From: Nonomuraea deserti
Lineage (GTDB): Bacteria; Actinomycetota; Actinomycetes; Streptosporangiales; Streptosporangiaceae
DNA length: 64,000 nucleotides
Assembly: GCF_004348685.1 (NCBI RefSeq)
Contig: NZ_SMKO01000016.1
Location: 25,332-89,331, forward strand
Direction: 5' to 3'
The notes beneath the pieces were generated by a model. The model was given only the letters and a program-made list of their open reading frames with translations. It did no database searches and was not told the origin of the DNA. A program made the translations under genes and the position numbers. Position 1 is the stretch's first letter; every line of letters starts with the position of its first letter. Shown here piece after piece: positions 1-10,147 of this stretch.

Positions 1-566
<566 letters not shown>

Positions 567-570
<4 letters not shown>

Positions 571-1157
571 GGATCGTGCTGGCCACCCGCAACGCGGGCA
601 AGATCGCGGAGCTGCGCCGCATCCTGGCCGGTTTCGAGGTCGTCGGGCTGGAGGCGTTCCCCGAGATCGGCGAGGTCGCCGAGACCGGCGTCACGTTCGA
701 GGAAAATGCCCTGCTCAAGGCGCATGCCGTCGCCCAGGGCTCCGGGCTGCCCGCGGTCGCCGACGACTCGGGGCTCTGCGTCGACGTGCTCAACGGCATG
801 CCGGGCGTCTTCTCCGCCCGCTGGTCGGGCCGGCACGGCGACGATCAGGCCAACCTCTCCCTGCTGCTGGCCCAGCTGTCCGACGTGCCCGCCGACCGGC
901 TGACCGCCCACTTCGCCTGCGCCGCCGCGCTGGCGCTGCCGTCGGGGGAGTCGCGGGTGGTCGAGGGCGTCCTGCCGGGGCGGCTCGTCACCACGCCGCG
1001 CGGCGTCAACGGGTTCGGCTACGACCCGATCCTGGTGCCCGACGGCGACGACCGAACGACCGCCGAGATGTCGCCCGACGAGAAGGACGCGATCAGCCAC
1101 CGGGGGCGGGCCTTCCGCGCGCTGACCCCGATCGTGCGCGAGCTGCTCGGCTCGTAA
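567..1157 (+). CDS. rdgB: XTP/dITP diphosphatase (non-canonical purine NTP pyrophosphatase)
   Basis: Hydrolyses XTP, dITP and related deaminated purine triphosphates to keep them out of DNA and RNA. The 196-residue product has the family N-terminus ([10 protein letters not shown]), F-E-E-N-A-L-L-K-A, the metal-binding A-D-D-S-G-L-C-V-D, and the C-terminal G-F-G-Y-D-P-I-L and S-H-R-G-R-A-F. Length is normal for the family. The ATG at 567 was chosen because it starts exactly at the conserved N-terminus and overlaps the rph stop as ATGA, implying translational coupling. A longer frame upstream is only read-through inside rph. Confidence 0.97.
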
Positions 1158-1203
1158 CCACCGTGTAAGAACCGCCGGGCACGGGGCGGCGTACCGTCGA
1201 GAC

Positions 1204-2865
1204 GTGCAGAGGAATTCGGTGGTGCCCGTCTGGGCCAGGGGTTTGCTGGGGCTGGTCGCGGGGGGCGTGGCTCTCGGGATCGCGCAGCTCGTGGCCGCGT
1301 TCGTCGGGCCTGAGACGTTTCCCGTGCTCGCCGTGGGCGATGCGACGGTCGATCTGACGCCGGCGCCGGTCAAGGATTTCGCGATCAGGACGTTCGGCGA
1401 GAGCGACAAGGCCGTTCTCGTCGGTGGCGTGCTGGTGGTGGTGCTCTTCGGGGTCGCGCCGCTCATCGGGATGCTGGCCCTGCGCCGGCTCTCCTACGGC
1501 TTCGCGGGGCTGGCCGTGTTCGGCGTGGTGGGCCTGCTGGCGGTGCTGACCCGGCCGGAGGCCGGGGTGCTGGACGCGTTCCCGACCCTGGCCGGCGTGG
1601 GCGCGGGGGCCTGGGCGCTGGCGTGGCTCGTGCGGCGGGCGACCGGCGACGCCGGCCCCGTCCACGCGGTCGGCGCCCCGCCACCCCTGCAGCCCGCCAG
1701 GGCCGCAACGCCGGGCGGCCCGGGGAGTGGTGCCGGGAGCGGCGACGCAGGCGCCGTGGAGCGGCCTGCCGTCATGTGGGTCGCGGGGGAGCCGCCGGAG
1801 TTCGACCGCCGGCGGTTGTTGACCGGCGCGGCCGGCGGCGTGGTGGCCGCCGGGGCCGCCTACGTGCTCGGGCAGACGCTCGGAGGGCGGCAGACGGTCG
1901 ACGTCGCGCGGGCCGGGGTGGCCCTGCCGAAGCCCGCGACCCCGGCCAGGCCGATCCCGGCCGGCGCGGACCTGCGCATCGGCGGGCTGTCGCCGTTCAT
2001 CACGCCCAACAAGGACTTCTACCGGGTGGACACCGCGCTCATCGTCCCCCAGGTCGATCCCGACGACTGGACGCTGCGCATCCACGGCATGGTCGACCGG
2101 CCCGTCGAGATCACCTACGCGGAGTTGCTGAAGATGCCGCTCACCGAGGCGGACGTCACTCTCACCTGCGTCTCCAACGAGGTCGGCGGCTCGCTGGCCG
2201 GCAACGCCCGGTGGCTGGGCGTGCGCATGGCCGAGGTGCTGCGCCAGGCCGGGCTCCAGTCCGGCGCCGACATGCTCCTGTCCACCTCCTCGGACGGCTT
2301 CACCTGCGGCACTCCGGTGGACGTGGTGATGGACGGGCGCGACGCGCTGTTCGCGGTCGCGATGAACGGCGAGGTGCTCCCCGTCGACCACGGTTTCCCC
2401 GTGCGCCAAGTGGTGCCGGGTCTGTACGGGTACGTCTCAGCCACCAAGTGGGTCGTGGACATCAAGGTGACCCGGTTCGACAGGGACCAGGCGTACTGGA
2501 CGCCCCGCGGATGGTCGGCCAGGGGCCCGATCAAGACGCAGTCGCGCATCGACCTGCCCAAGACCGCGGACACGCTGAAGCCAGGGCGGAACACGGTCGC
2601 CGGGGTGGCGTGGGCGCAGCACACGGGGGTGGACGCCGTGGAGGTGCGGTTCGACGGCGGGGAGTGGAGGCAGGCGAAGCTGGCCGAGGTGCCCGGGCCC
2701 GACACCTGGCGGCAGTGGTCGATCGACTGGGACGCCAGGCCGGGCGAGCGCCGCATCGAGGTGCGCGCGACGGACGCCTCCGGCTACACCCAGACCGGCG
2801 AACTCGCGCCGGTGGCGCCGGACGGCGCGACGGGCTGGCACACGATCACGGTGAACGTCGTCTGA
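1204..2865 (+). CDS. Membrane-anchored molybdopterin-dependent oxidoreductase (sulfite oxidase family)
   Basis: A 553-residue molybdoenzyme of the sulfite oxidase/YedY superfamily; substrate unknown. The N-terminal ~200 residues hold about four hydrophobic segments. A D-R-R-R-L-L-T-G-A-A-G-G segment at about 201 resembles a twin-arginine signal placed as a fifth membrane helix, so the catalytic part should lie outside the membrane. The pterin domain carries the presumed Mo-ligand Cys322 in L-T-C-V-S-N-E-V-G-G. The last ~100 residues look like the Mo-co dimerisation domain. There is no haem domain. The GTG start follows a TACCGT -10 hexamer by 6 bases with no Shine-Dalgarno, so the transcript is probably leaderless. 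Confidence 0.9.
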   Translation: MQRNSVVPVWARGLLGLVAGGVALGIAQLVAAFVGPETFPVLAVGDATVDLTPAPVKDFAIRTFGESDKAVLVGGVLVVVLFGVAPLIGMLALRRLSYGFAGLAVFGVVGLLAVLTRPEAGVLDAFPTLAGVGAGAWALAWLVRRATGDAGPVHAVGAPPPLQPARAATPGGPGSGAGSGDAGAVERPAVMWVAGEPPEFDRRRLLTGAAGGVVAAGAAYVLGQTLGGRQTVDVARAGVALPKPATPARPIPAGADLRIGGLSPFITPNKDFYRVDTALIVPQVDPDDWTLRIHGMVDRPVEITYAELLKMPLTEADVTLTCVSNEVGGSLAGNARWLGVRMAEVLRQAGLQSGADMLLSTSSDGFTCGTPVDVVMDGRDALFAVAMNGEVLPVDHGFPVRQVVPGLYGYVSATKWVVDIKVTRFDRDQAYWTPRGWSARGPIKTQSRIDLPKTADTLKPGRNTVAGVAWAQHTGVDAVEVRFDGGEWRQAKLAEVPGPDTWRQWSIDWDARPGERRIEVRATDASGYTQTGELAPVAPDGATGWHTITVNVV

Positions 2866-2993
2866 TCCTTGTCAGGGTTTGCTCTGTTTGCCCAGGTAGA
2901 GAAGGGAACTCTGGCGGTCAATCTGCCTGACTTCACCTCCCTGGCGTGGCCACGCCCCTACGATCGGTCGTCGAGCATGACAGGAGGCAGGCC

Positions 2994-3890
2994 GTGTTCC
3001 GCGAGCGCAAGCCGAGTGTCCGGTGGGTCCTTCCAGATGGGCGTTATGACCCTGTGGTGGCCGAAGGGGTGCGGTGGCTCGATTACGAGCGGGCCGCCGA
3101 GGCCGGTGAAGCGCCCCCTGACAGCGGCTCTGCCCCTGCGACCCCGGCCGTCTCGGAGCGCGAACACCCCGGACCCGCCACCGCCGATCCAGGGGAGCCC
3201 ACGCGACTCGGGGAGCGCGGTGAGCCCGAGGACCTCGGTGAGCCCGCGGAGCGCCCGGAGCCGCCGGAGCTCGACTGGTTCGATCGGCCGCGGCGGCCGC
3301 CCAGGCTCGCCGACTGCCGGCCGTACGGCGTGCCGGGCGGGCTCGCCAGGCCGGACCCGCAGGTCGAGCGGGACCTCGCCGAGTCGCTGCCGCCCGGCAC
3401 CCGCTTCCCCGACCCGCGCGGCACCTGGGTGCGGCTGATCAACGGCGGCGGGCCCGCCGACGACCCGTTCCGGGCCTCCAACGCCGCCGACTGCGCGCTG
3501 GCCGTGCTGTCCACCTGGCACGGCGAGCCCGCGACAGCCGCGCCACGGCTGCCCGAGTACGACAGGATCGGCCGGCCGGTGCTGACCGGCGAGCGGGGCA
3601 GCACGGCCAGGATCGAGCGGTGGGCGGGCCACCGCCTGCAGTACGCGGGGCAGGGGCGGCACGCCTACCCGCTGATCGCGCGGCGGCTGCTCGACGCAGG
3701 GCACGGCGCGAGCGCCGTCATCGTGGTGCGCTGGCCCGGCGGCGGCTCCCACGCCTGGAACGCGGTCAACGCCGACGGCGAGGTGATCTGGATCGACGCG
3801 CAGCGGGGGCACATGTCCGTCGAGCCGCCGTACACGACGGTGACCGGGGTGTTCTGCCTGATGCTCGACCGGCAGGGGCGGCCGCGATGA
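2994..3890 (+). CDS. Tox-PL (papain-fold glutamine deamidase type) toxin-like protein
   Basis: A 298-residue protein. The N-terminal ~150 residues are Pro/Glu-rich and probably disordered. The C-terminal ~140 residues match the Tox-PL papain-like fold: nucleophile Cys in S-N-A-A-D-C-A-L-A-V, His in G-S-H-A-W-N-A-V-N, acidic/Gln position in V-I-W-I-D-A-Q-R-G-H. Members are annotated as toxin glutamine deamidases in polymorphic toxin systems, but many actinobacterial ones are stand-alone. I see no signal peptide, WXG or other secretion module. GTG at 2994 was chosen for its AGGAGGC Shine-Dalgarno (2982-2988); an earlier in-frame GTG at 2946 lacks one. The stop overlaps the next gene as ATGA. 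Activity is inferred only. Confidence 0.78.
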   Translation: MFRERKPSVRWVLPDGRYDPVVAEGVRWLDYERAAEAGEAPPDSGSAPATPAVSEREHPGPATADPGEPTRLGERGEPEDLGEPAERPEPPELDWFDRPRRPPRLADCRPYGVPGGLARPDPQVERDLAESLPPGTRFPDPRGTWVRLINGGGPADDPFRASNAADCALAVLSTWHGEPATAAPRLPEYDRIGRPVLTGERGSTARIERWAGHRLQYAGQGRHAYPLIARRLLDAGHGASAVIVVRWPGGGSHAWNAVNADGEVIWIDAQRGHMSVEPPYTTVTGVFCLMLDRQGRPR

Positions 3891-4156
3891 ACCTGGATCA
3901 GGCCAGGTCGCTGGCGGAGGAGTACTTCAACGGGGTGCTCCCGCCCGACGAGGCGGTGCCGGTGGGGGTGTACGGGTTCGACGCGGGTTACGTCGCCTGG
4001 GTGCGGGACCTCGACCCCGACGATCCGGCCAGGCTGCCGGACGTCGTCGGAGGCGGGTGCATCGTGATCGACCGGGCCACGGGCGAGGTGGTGGCCCGGC
4101 CGCTCCTCGACCCGGAGACGGTGGCCGAGCTCTGGCCGGGCCGCACACCCCGCTGA
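3887..4156 (+). CDS. YrhB/Imm35-type probable immunity protein
   Basis: An 89-residue acidic protein, translationally coupled to the Tox-PL gene (ATGA overlap). The pattern fits the YrhB/Imm35 family: an N-terminal helix (L-D-Q-A-R-S-L-A-E-E-Y), a central G-Y-V-A-W-V-R-D-L segment, and a C-terminal strand-turn G-G-G-C-I-V-I-D-R-A-T-G-E-V-V-A-R-P. YrhB proteins are frequent neighbours of Tox-PL or other deaminase toxins, and immunity is the usual inference. Neutralisation of this specific upstream protein is inferred from adjacency and coupling, not shown by sequence. Confidence 0.7.
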   Translation: MNLDQARSLAEEYFNGVLPPDEAVPVGVYGFDAGYVAWVRDLDPDDPARLPDVVGGGCIVIDRATGEVVARPLLDPETVAELWPGRTPR

Positions 4157-4219
4157 ACCCCGGGATGGCGGCCCTCGTGTGGTTCGCGGGCGTCCGCCCG
4201 AGGGCCCGGCAAACCCGGG

Positions 4220-6709
4220 TCAGCCGGTGGCGAGGGATCCGGTGATCGACGCCCGTGCGGCGCGGCGGGCCGGCAGGACGGCGGCGAGGACCCCGGCCAC
4301 GCCGGAGAGCACCACGTACAGCACGATCTGCGCGACCGGCACCGAGAGGACGGCGCCGTCCAGCATGGCCATGATCGCGGCCCACCCGAAGACGCCCCCG
4401 AGCACGACGCCCACCAGCGCCCCGATCAGCCCGAGCACCAGCGCCTCGACCGACAGCATGCCGCGCAGTTGCCGCCGGGTCAGGCCCAGAGCCCGCAGCA
4501 GCGCCGACTCCCTGGTGCGCTCGTGCACCGACAGCGAGAGCGTGTTGGCGATGCCCAGCAACGAGATCAGGATCGCCAGCCCCAGCAGGCCGGTGATGAT
4601 CGTGAGCAGCATGTCCAGCGTCTCGTCGAACTGGCCGCGGACCTCCGTCGAGCTCGACACCTTCACGGTCGGATAGGGCGCCGCGGCCGCGTCGACGACC
4701 TCGCGCGCGCGTTCGGGCGGCACGCCGTCCCCGATGCGGACCATCACCTGCGCGTCGGGCAGCGCGCCGAAGTACCTGTCGAAGGCCGTCTCCGGCACGG
4801 TGACCTGCGGCAGCGTCCCCTGGTTCCCGTCGAGCAGCGCGACCACCTCCAGCGGCACCGTCCCGGCCTCCGTGGTCCTGAGCCGGACCGTGTCGCCGAC
4901 CTGCACGCCCAGGTCCTCGGCCACGCTGTCCCGCAACGCCACCCGGCCCGCGCCGAAGCCCGCCATGGAGCCTGCGGTGACGTAGGGCTCGATGGGCCCG
5001 CGGAACGTGCCGGTGATCACGTGCCGGCCGCCGATCGTGGCTTCGGCCTGGCGGATCTGCACCACCGAGGCCAGCTCCGGCGTGCCCCGCAGGCTCTCGG
5101 CGACGGACCTCGGGATGACGGAGTCGCGGCTCTGGTCGGTCAGCATGTAGTCGATGGGGAACTGCTCGTCCAGCTTGGCCGTCATCGTCAGGCTGGTGGA
5201 CGCGGTGACCACCGAGATCAGCGTCATGAGCGTCACCCCGATCGTCAGCGCGACCGTGGTGGTCGCGGCCCGCTTCGGGTTGCGTCCCGAGTTGCCGACG
5301 GCCAGGCGGCCCGGCACCCCGAACAGCCTGCCGGGGATCCAGCCGACCAGCGCGCTCAACGGCCTGACCAGCACCGGGCCGAGGATCAGCACGGCCAGGA
5401 ACGTCAGCGAGCCGCCGGCCATCACGACGAGGAGCGAGATCTCCTGGCCGGGTTCGAGGACGAACACGCCGACGGCGGTGGCGGCGGATCCGGCCACCAG
5501 GAAGAAGGCGGCGAAGAGCCCGCGCAGCAGGCCAGCACGGAACGTCTGCTCCTCGGCCTGGCTGCGCAGCGCCGCGACCGGCGGGACGCGGGTGGCGGAC
5601 CTGGCGGGCAGCAGGGCCGCGCACACCGTGACCACCAGGCCGACGGCCAGCCCCGTCGCCACGGTGACGGGTGAGAGCGTGACGGCGGCGTCGGCGGGCA
5701 ACCGGACGTCGAGCGCGGCGAGCACCGTCAGCGTGAGCGTGGCCAGGCCGTACCCGAGCAGCAGGCCCAGCGCGGAGGCGAGCACGCCCACGACGGCCGA
5801 CTCCAGCAGGATCGAGCCGAACACCTGCCCCCGCGTGGCGCCGATGCACCGCAGCAGCGCCATCTCCCTGGTGCGCTGGGCGACGAGGATGTTGAACGTG
5901 TTGTAGATGACCAGCGCGGCCACCATCATGGCCACGACGCCGAACAGCAGCAGGCCCAGCGTGAACATGCGCGTCTCCACCCCGGCCGCCCTGGCCAGGT
6001 CGGCGGCCAGCTCGTCGCCGGTCTTGACGGTGTACGCGCCGCCGGCGGCCGCAGCGACGGCCTGCTTCAGCCCGGGGGCGGAGCCCGCGACGTCGATCTC
6101 GCGGTAGCCCTTGGCGTCCGTCATGCGTTGCGCGGTGGCCGTGGTGAAGCCGACCGCGCCGGTGAAGGAGAGCTCCTGGTCCACGCCGGTGTCGAGGAGG
6201 CCGACGAGCCTGAACCGGTGCTCGGCCTTCCCGGCGTCGAGCACGGTGATGGTGTCGCCGAGCCGGAAACCCTGGGCCTTGGCGGTGTTCTCGTCGAGCA
6301 CGGCGGCGCGGTCGTCGGTGCCGGGCCCGGTGCCGGCGACGATGTCGGCGCGGTCGAGCGGGCCGGGGACGATCGAGATGGCCGTGGTGGGGAGGGCCCC
6401 GACGGTCTTGCCGTCCTTGCCGAGCAGCGGCGCGGCGCCGCGGACCAGGCCCTGCGCCTCCGCCACGCCGTCCAGGGCCCGGATCCGCTCCAGCACGCGC
6501 TCCGGCAGCACGGAGCCGGCGCCCCTGGGCAGGACGGCGACGTCCACCTTGCCCGCGTCGGCGGTGACCCGCTGGGCGAAACCCGCTTCGACGGTGTCGT
6601 TCAGCACGAACGTGCCCGCGATGAACCCCACGCCCAGCATGATCGCCAGCGAGGTGAGCAGCAGCCGGAGCGTGTGGGCGCGCAGCCCGGCCAGAGCCGT
6701 CTTCAGCAC
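4220..6709 (-). CDS. ABC transporter permease, FtsX/MacB type
   Basis: An 829-residue inner-membrane permease with two FtsX-like units. A first transmembrane helix ([17 protein letters not shown]) is followed by a large extracytoplasmic MacB_PCD-like domain, clustered helices at mid-protein, a second extracytoplasmic domain and C-terminal helices ending near [12 protein letters not shown]. Such proteins usually export peptides, lipids or antibiotics, or act as mechanotransmitters. GTG start is 1 base past the stop of the ATPase gene, so the two form one operon with the two-component system nearby. Substrate unknown. Confidence 0.92.
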   Translation of the reverse strand: MLKTALAGLRAHTLRLLLTSLAIMLGVGFIAGTFVLNDTVEAGFAQRVTADAGKVDVAVLPRGAGSVLPERVLERIRALDGVAEAQGLVRGAAPLLGKDGKTVGALPTTAISIVPGPLDRADIVAGTGPGTDDRAAVLDENTAKAQGFRLGDTITVLDAGKAEHRFRLVGLLDTGVDQELSFTGAVGFTTATAQRMTDAKGYREIDVAGSAPGLKQAVAAAAGGAYTVKTGDELAADLARAAGVETRMFTLGLLLFGVVAMMVAALVIYNTFNILVAQRTREMALLRCIGATRGQVFGSILLESAVVGVLASALGLLLGYGLATLTLTVLAALDVRLPADAAVTLSPVTVATGLAVGLVVTVCAALLPARSATRVPPVAALRSQAEEQTFRAGLLRGLFAAFFLVAGSAATAVGVFVLEPGQEISLLVVMAGGSLTFLAVLILGPVLVRPLSALVGWIPGRLFGVPGRLAVGNSGRNPKRAATTTVALTIGVTLMTLISVVTASTSLTMTAKLDEQFPIDYMLTDQSRDSVIPRSVAESLRGTPELASVVQIRQAEATIGGRHVITGTFRGPIEPYVTAGSMAGFGAGRVALRDSVAEDLGVQVGDTVRLRTTEAGTVPLEVVALLDGNQGTLPQVTVPETAFDRYFGALPDAQVMVRIGDGVPPERAREVVDAAAAPYPTVKVSSSTEVRGQFDETLDMLLTIITGLLGLAILISLLGIANTLSLSVHERTRESALLRALGLTRRQLRGMLSVEALVLGLIGALVGVVLGGVFGWAAIMAMLDGAVLSVPVAQIVLYVVLSGVAGVLAAVLPARRAARASITGSLATG

Positions 6710-6710
6710 C

Positions 6711-7457
6711 TCACGCCTCCAGCTTCATGAGCGTGTCCAGCACGGTCTGCGGCGTCGGCGCGGCGATTTCGGTGACCAGCTCGCCGTCGCGCAGGAAGAC
6801 CACGCGGTCGGCGTACGACGCCGCGACCGGGTCGTGGGTGACCATGACGATGGTCTGGCCCAGCTCGCGCACCGACGTGCGCAGGAACGACAGGATCTCG
6901 GCGCCGCTGCGGGAGTCCAGGTTCCCCGTCGGCTCGTCGGCGAAGATCACCTGCGGCTTGCTGATGAGCGCCCTGGCCACGGCCACGCGCTGCTGCTGGC
7001 CGCCGGACAGCTCGGCCGGCCGGTGCGAGAGCCGGTCCGTCAGCCCGACGGTCTCGACGACCCGGTCGAACAGCGGCTGATCGGCCTGGCGGGCGGCGAT
7101 CTCCAGGGGGAGACGGATGTTCTGCTCGGCGGTCAGCGTGGGCAGCAGGTTGAACGCCTGGAAGACGAACCCGATCCGCTCGCGGCGCAGCAGGGTGAGC
7201 TGCCGGTCGGACAGGCCGGTCAGCTCCACGTCGCCGAGGTGCACGGTGCCCGACGTGGCCGTGTCGAGGCCGGCCAGGCAGTGCATCAGCGTGGACTTGC
7301 CCGAGCCCGACGGCCCCATGATGGCGGTGAACGCCCCGGTGGCGAAGGTCACGCTCACCTCGCGCAGGGCGTGCACCCGGGCGTCGCCCTGGCCGTACAC
7401 CTTGGTCAGATCCGTGGCCACGACGGCGGTCGCGGCTTGGCGTTCGGTGAGCGTCAC
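6711..7457 (-). CDS. ABC transporter ATP-binding protein (LolD/MacB type)
   Basis: ATPase partner of the downstream FtsX permease. It shows Walker [11 protein letters not shown]-loop F-Q-A-F-N-L-L-P, signature [10 protein letters not shown], Walker [13 protein letters not shown] and the H-loop His in V-M-V-T-H-D. I start it at the GTG at 7457 because AGGAG lies 5 bases upstream; an earlier in-frame start at 7529 has no such site. It is separated from the response regulator gene by 116 bp and is likely controlled by that system. Confidence 0.93.
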   Translation of the reverse strand: MTLTERQAATAVVATDLTKVYGQGDARVHALREVSVTFATGAFTAIMGPSGSGKSTLMHCLAGLDTATSGTVHLGDVELTGLSDRQLTLLRRERIGFVFQAFNLLPTLTAEQNIRLPLEIAARQADQPLFDRVVETVGLTDRLSHRPAELSGGQQQRVAVARALISKPQVIFADEPTGNLDSRSGAEILSFLRTSVRELGQTIVMVTHDPVAASYADRVVFLRDGELVTEIAAPTPQTVLDTLMKLEA

Positions 7458-7573
7458 CTTCACTCCTTCTCCCTGCGGGGGGCGGGTTCGAACGCGACCA
7501 ACGCTAGGGGCGGAGATTCCGGGATCCATGGGCCCTGAGGAGGGACTTCAGGTGCGCCCGCAGATGACCCCGG

Positions 7574-8224
7574 TCAGCCTTTCGGCCGATGGGACGGCAT
7601 CACCAGCCCGGCCTCGTACGCGTACACCACCACCTGCGCCCGATCCCGCAGGCCCAGCTTGGCCAGCACCCGTCCCAGGTGCGTCTTCACCGTCGCCTCC
7701 GCGACCTCCAGCCCGGCCGCGATCTCCCCGTTGGACAGGCCGCGCGCCACCATGAGCAGCACCTCGCGCTCGCGCGGCGTCAGGTCGTCCGCCGCGGCCG
7801 GCGCCTGGCTCGGGAGCTGCGCGGCGAACGTGTCCAGCATCCGCCGCAACGTGCGCGGCGACACCGCGGCGTCGCCCGCGTGCACGAGCCTGATGGCGTT
7901 GACCAGGTCGGCCGGCGGCACGTCCTTCAGCAGGAACCCGGCGGCTCCCGCCTTGATCGCCGCGAACACGTACTCGTCGAGGTCGAACGTGGTGAGGATC
8001 AGCACCTTCGCCCCCTCGATCAGCCGGGTGGCCTCGACGCCGTCCATGCGGGGCATGCGCACGTCCATGAGCACGACGTCGACCTCGGTGGCCTCGAGGA
8101 CCTCCAGCGCGGTGACCCCGTCGCCGGCCTCCGCCACGACCTCGATGTCGGGCTGCGCCCCCAGCACCATCCTGAACCCGGCCCGCAGCAACTCCTGGTC
8201 GTCGACGAGCATCACGCGAATCAC
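7574..8224 (-). CDS. NarL/LuxR-family response regulator
   Basis: A 216-residue regulator. The receiver domain (about 1-120) has the acidic pair D8-D9, phosphoacceptor D54 in V-L-M-D-V-R-M-P and Lys in F-L-L-K-D-V. The C-terminal LuxR helix-turn-helix (L-T-P-R-E-R-E-V-L-L-M-V-A-R-G-L-S-N then T-V-K-T-H-L-G-R-V-L-A-K-L) binds DNA. The gene lies 13 bp after the sensor kinase gene on the same strand, forming a cognate pair. The adjacent ABC exporter downstream is the most likely target. Confidence 0.96.
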   Translation of the reverse strand: MIRVMLVDDQELLRAGFRMVLGAQPDIEVVAEAGDGVTALEVLEATEVDVVLMDVRMPRMDGVEATRLIEGAKVLILTTFDLDEYVFAAIKAGAAGFLLKDVPPADLVNAIRLVHAGDAAVSPRTLRRMLDTFAAQLPSQAPAAADDLTPREREVLLMVARGLSNGEIAAGLEVAEATVKTHLGRVLAKLGLRDRAQVVVYAYEAGLVMPSHRPKG

Positions 8225-8237
8225 CCGGCCGCCTCCT

Positions 8238-9407
8238 CTACGCCGCTTCAGCCATGGGCAACCGGGCCAGCACCTCGAAGCCGCCGCCCTGCAGGGGGCC
8301 GGCCGAGACCGCGCCGCCGTACATGCCGACGCGCTCGCGCATGCCGATCAGGCCGTGCCCGCCGGGGCTGGTCGGGGCCGCCGCGCCCCGGCCGTCGTCG
8401 GTCACGCGTACGAGCAGGTCAGGGCCGGTGAAGTCGATCTCCACGTCCGCCCGCACGCCGGGTCCGCCGTGTTTGAGCGCGTTGGTCAGCGCCTCCTGCA
8501 CGATGCGGTAGACCGCGAGCTGCTGGCCCTCGGGCAGCTCGGCGGGGGCCCCGTCGACGCGCAACCGCGCGGGCACGGCCGATTCGCGCACCATCTTCTC
8601 CAGCTCGTCCAGGCCGGGCTGCGGGGTGTAGTCGGTGCCCGCGCTCTCGTTCTCGCGCAGCACCCCGACCAGTTTGCGCATCTCGGCGAGGGCGGCCCTG
8701 CCGGTCTTGGAGATGGTCATGACGGCCAGGCGGGCCTGCTCGGGATCGTTGTCTAGGGCGTAGCCCGCGCCGTCGGCCTGCACCACCATCACGCTGACGT
8801 TGTGCGCCACGACATCGTGCAGTTCCCTGGCGATCCTGGCGCGCTCGGCGGCGGCCGCCATCCTGGCCTGCTGGTCCCGCTCGCGCTCGGCGCGCTCGGC
8901 GCGCTCCTCCAGCCCTTCGAGATAGTGCCTGCGCGTCCTGGCGTACAGGCCGGTCAGCCAGATCGTGACCACGAGGATCGAAGCGCTGAAGAACATGCCG
9001 GACGTGGGCACCAGCAAGTCGATCAGCAGCAGGAGCACCCCGACCTCCGCCACGAGGAGCGCCCCCAGCGCCCAGCGGAACGAGCACCGGTAGGCCACGC
9101 CCCAGAGGGCGATCAGCACCGCCAGGTTGGCGGGCATCGGGCCGAAGTCCGCCAGCCACTGGAAGAAGCTGACCAGCGCGATGATCGCGAAGGACATGCG
9201 CGGCCGGTCACGCCACACGAGCGGGACGACCAGCGCCGCTGACATGCCCGCGTACCAGGCCGCGCCGAGGTGTACACCGCCGCCCGGCGTGTCACGCCCC
9301 GCGTACTGCACCGCCGTGAGCAGGCACAACGCGCCGAGCGGCGCCACCCGCAGGACGGCGGCCAACTTCTCGTGGCGCCTCGACCACTCCCGTACGCTCC
9401 CGAACAC
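8238..9407 (-). CDS. Sensor histidine kinase (HisKA_3 type)
   Basis: A 389-residue membrane kinase partner of the adjacent NarL regulator. About five hydrophobic helices occupy the first ~160 residues. They are followed by a coiled linker rich in R-A-E-R-A-E-R-E and the HisKA_3 dimerisation domain with phosphoacceptor His in A-R-I-A-R-E-L-H-D-V-V-A-H-N-V-S. The HATPase has the N-box E-A-L-T-N-A-L-K-H and the G-box G-H-G-L-I-G-M-R-E-R-V. There is no separate extracellular sensor domain, so it probably senses within or at the membrane. The GTG start is 6 bases from a TATCGT -10 hexamer, consistent with a leaderless transcript. Confidence 0.95.
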   Translation of the reverse strand: MFGSVREWSRRHEKLAAVLRVAPLGALCLLTAVQYAGRDTPGGGVHLGAAWYAGMSAALVVPLVWRDRPRMSFAIIALVSFFQWLADFGPMPANLAVLIALWGVAYRCSFRWALGALLVAEVGVLLLLIDLLVPTSGMFFSASILVVTIWLTGLYARTRRHYLEGLEERAERAERERDQQARMAAAAERARIARELHDVVAHNVSVMVVQADGAGYALDNDPEQARLAVMTISKTGRAALAEMRKLVGVLRENESAGTDYTPQPGLDELEKMVRESAVPARLRVDGAPAELPEGQQLAVYRIVQEALTNALKHGGPGVRADVEIDFTGPDLLVRVTDDGRGAAAPTSPGGHGLIGMRERVGMYGGAVSAGPLQGGGFEVLARLPMAEAA

Positions 9408-9598
9408 ATCCTCACGATATGTACCTATAGTGGGGCCTTGGTCAGCCTGAAGAGTGAAGTACGTGTACGACCCAGGTCTGACGCGACCGCCCTCTTACGC
9501 TCGGCTTACGCCTGATCGGGCATCCTTGGTCATCGGGAGCGCCCCTCGTGGGTGAGTAAAGGGAGATCGTGATGGCGGATCATGATCAAGACGCCCGG

Positions 9599-9629
9599 GT
9601 CGCGCGGTGACGAGGAAACGCCGCGCGAC
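9599..9629 (-). terminator. Hairpin downstream of the AmaP-like gene
   Basis: A perfect 9-bp stem GTCGCGCGG (9599-9607) / CCGCGCGAC (9621-9629) with a 13-base loop lies 23 bases past the stop of the minus-strand AmaP-like gene. It is the only strong hairpin in the 245-bp gap between that gene and the kinase start. No U-tract is evident, as is common for high-GC actinobacteria. Most likely a terminator for the amaP-DUF6286 pair. Confidence 0.6.
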
Positions 9630-9652
9630 CCAGTAGCCGGACCCGCCGGGCA

Positions 9653-10147
9653 CTAACGGCGGACGTGCAGCCGGACCACGGTGCTCATCTCGTCGTCGCG
9701 GATCTCACGCCGGATGCGCCCCACGATGTCCTGGTCGAGCTTGCCCACCACCGCGCCCATGTCCGCCTCCGACGGGCAGGTCACGCTGATCCGCAGGCCG
9801 TCATCGCCGACCCGCACCCTGGCCTTGCCCAGGCCCTCCACGTTCTTCAGCCCGACGAACAGCATGGCGGTGCCCGTGCCGTTGGGCGTGCCCCGACGGC
9901 CCCAGCCCAGGCAGAGCAGCAGCCAGCGCAGCGAGACCAGCGACAGGAGCACCAGCGCGAAGGCCAGCAGCCACATGCTCCACGGCTCTTCGGCCAGCGT
10001 CCGGTGGAGCTGCGCCGGCAGGACCTTCGCCTTGGGCGGCAGGTCGGAGAGGCGGCCCTCGCCGCGCAACCACGCGTACGCGCCCAGCCCCGCCAGCACG
10101 GTGCCCGCGACCGCCAGCCCGACCCGGTTGCCGGCGTACTGACGCAT
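9653..10147 (-). CDS. AmaP-like membrane protein (alkaline shock membrane anchor type)
   Basis: A 164-residue protein with two transmembrane helices, V-G-L-A-V-A-G-T-V-L-A-G-L-G-A-Y-A-W-L near the N-terminus and W-L-L-A-F-A-L-V-L-L-S-L-V-S-L-R-W-L-L-L at about 55-75. A cytoplasmic C-terminal domain follows. The layout matches AmaP-type anchors that tether Asp23 family proteins. The start overlaps the DUF6286 stop as ATGA. The usual Asp23 gene is not adjacent. The family assignment rests on topology and neighbour, so it is moderate. Confidence 0.6.
   Translation of the reverse strand: MRQYAGNRVGLAVAGTVLAGLGAYAWLRGEGRLSDLPPKAKVLPAQLHRTLAEEPWSMWLLAFALVLLSLVSLRWLLLCLGWGRRGTPNGTGTAMLFVGLKNVEGLGKARVRVGDDGLRISVTCPSEADMGAVVGKLDQDIVGRIRREIRDDEMSTVVRLHVRR

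Noticed and set aside
9572..9609. Tiny 12-codon frame with a GGGAG site ending in a hairpin, resembling an attenuator leader peptide
   Set aside because: No plus-strand gene follows; the hairpin is better explained as the terminator of the minus-strand AmaP-like gene.
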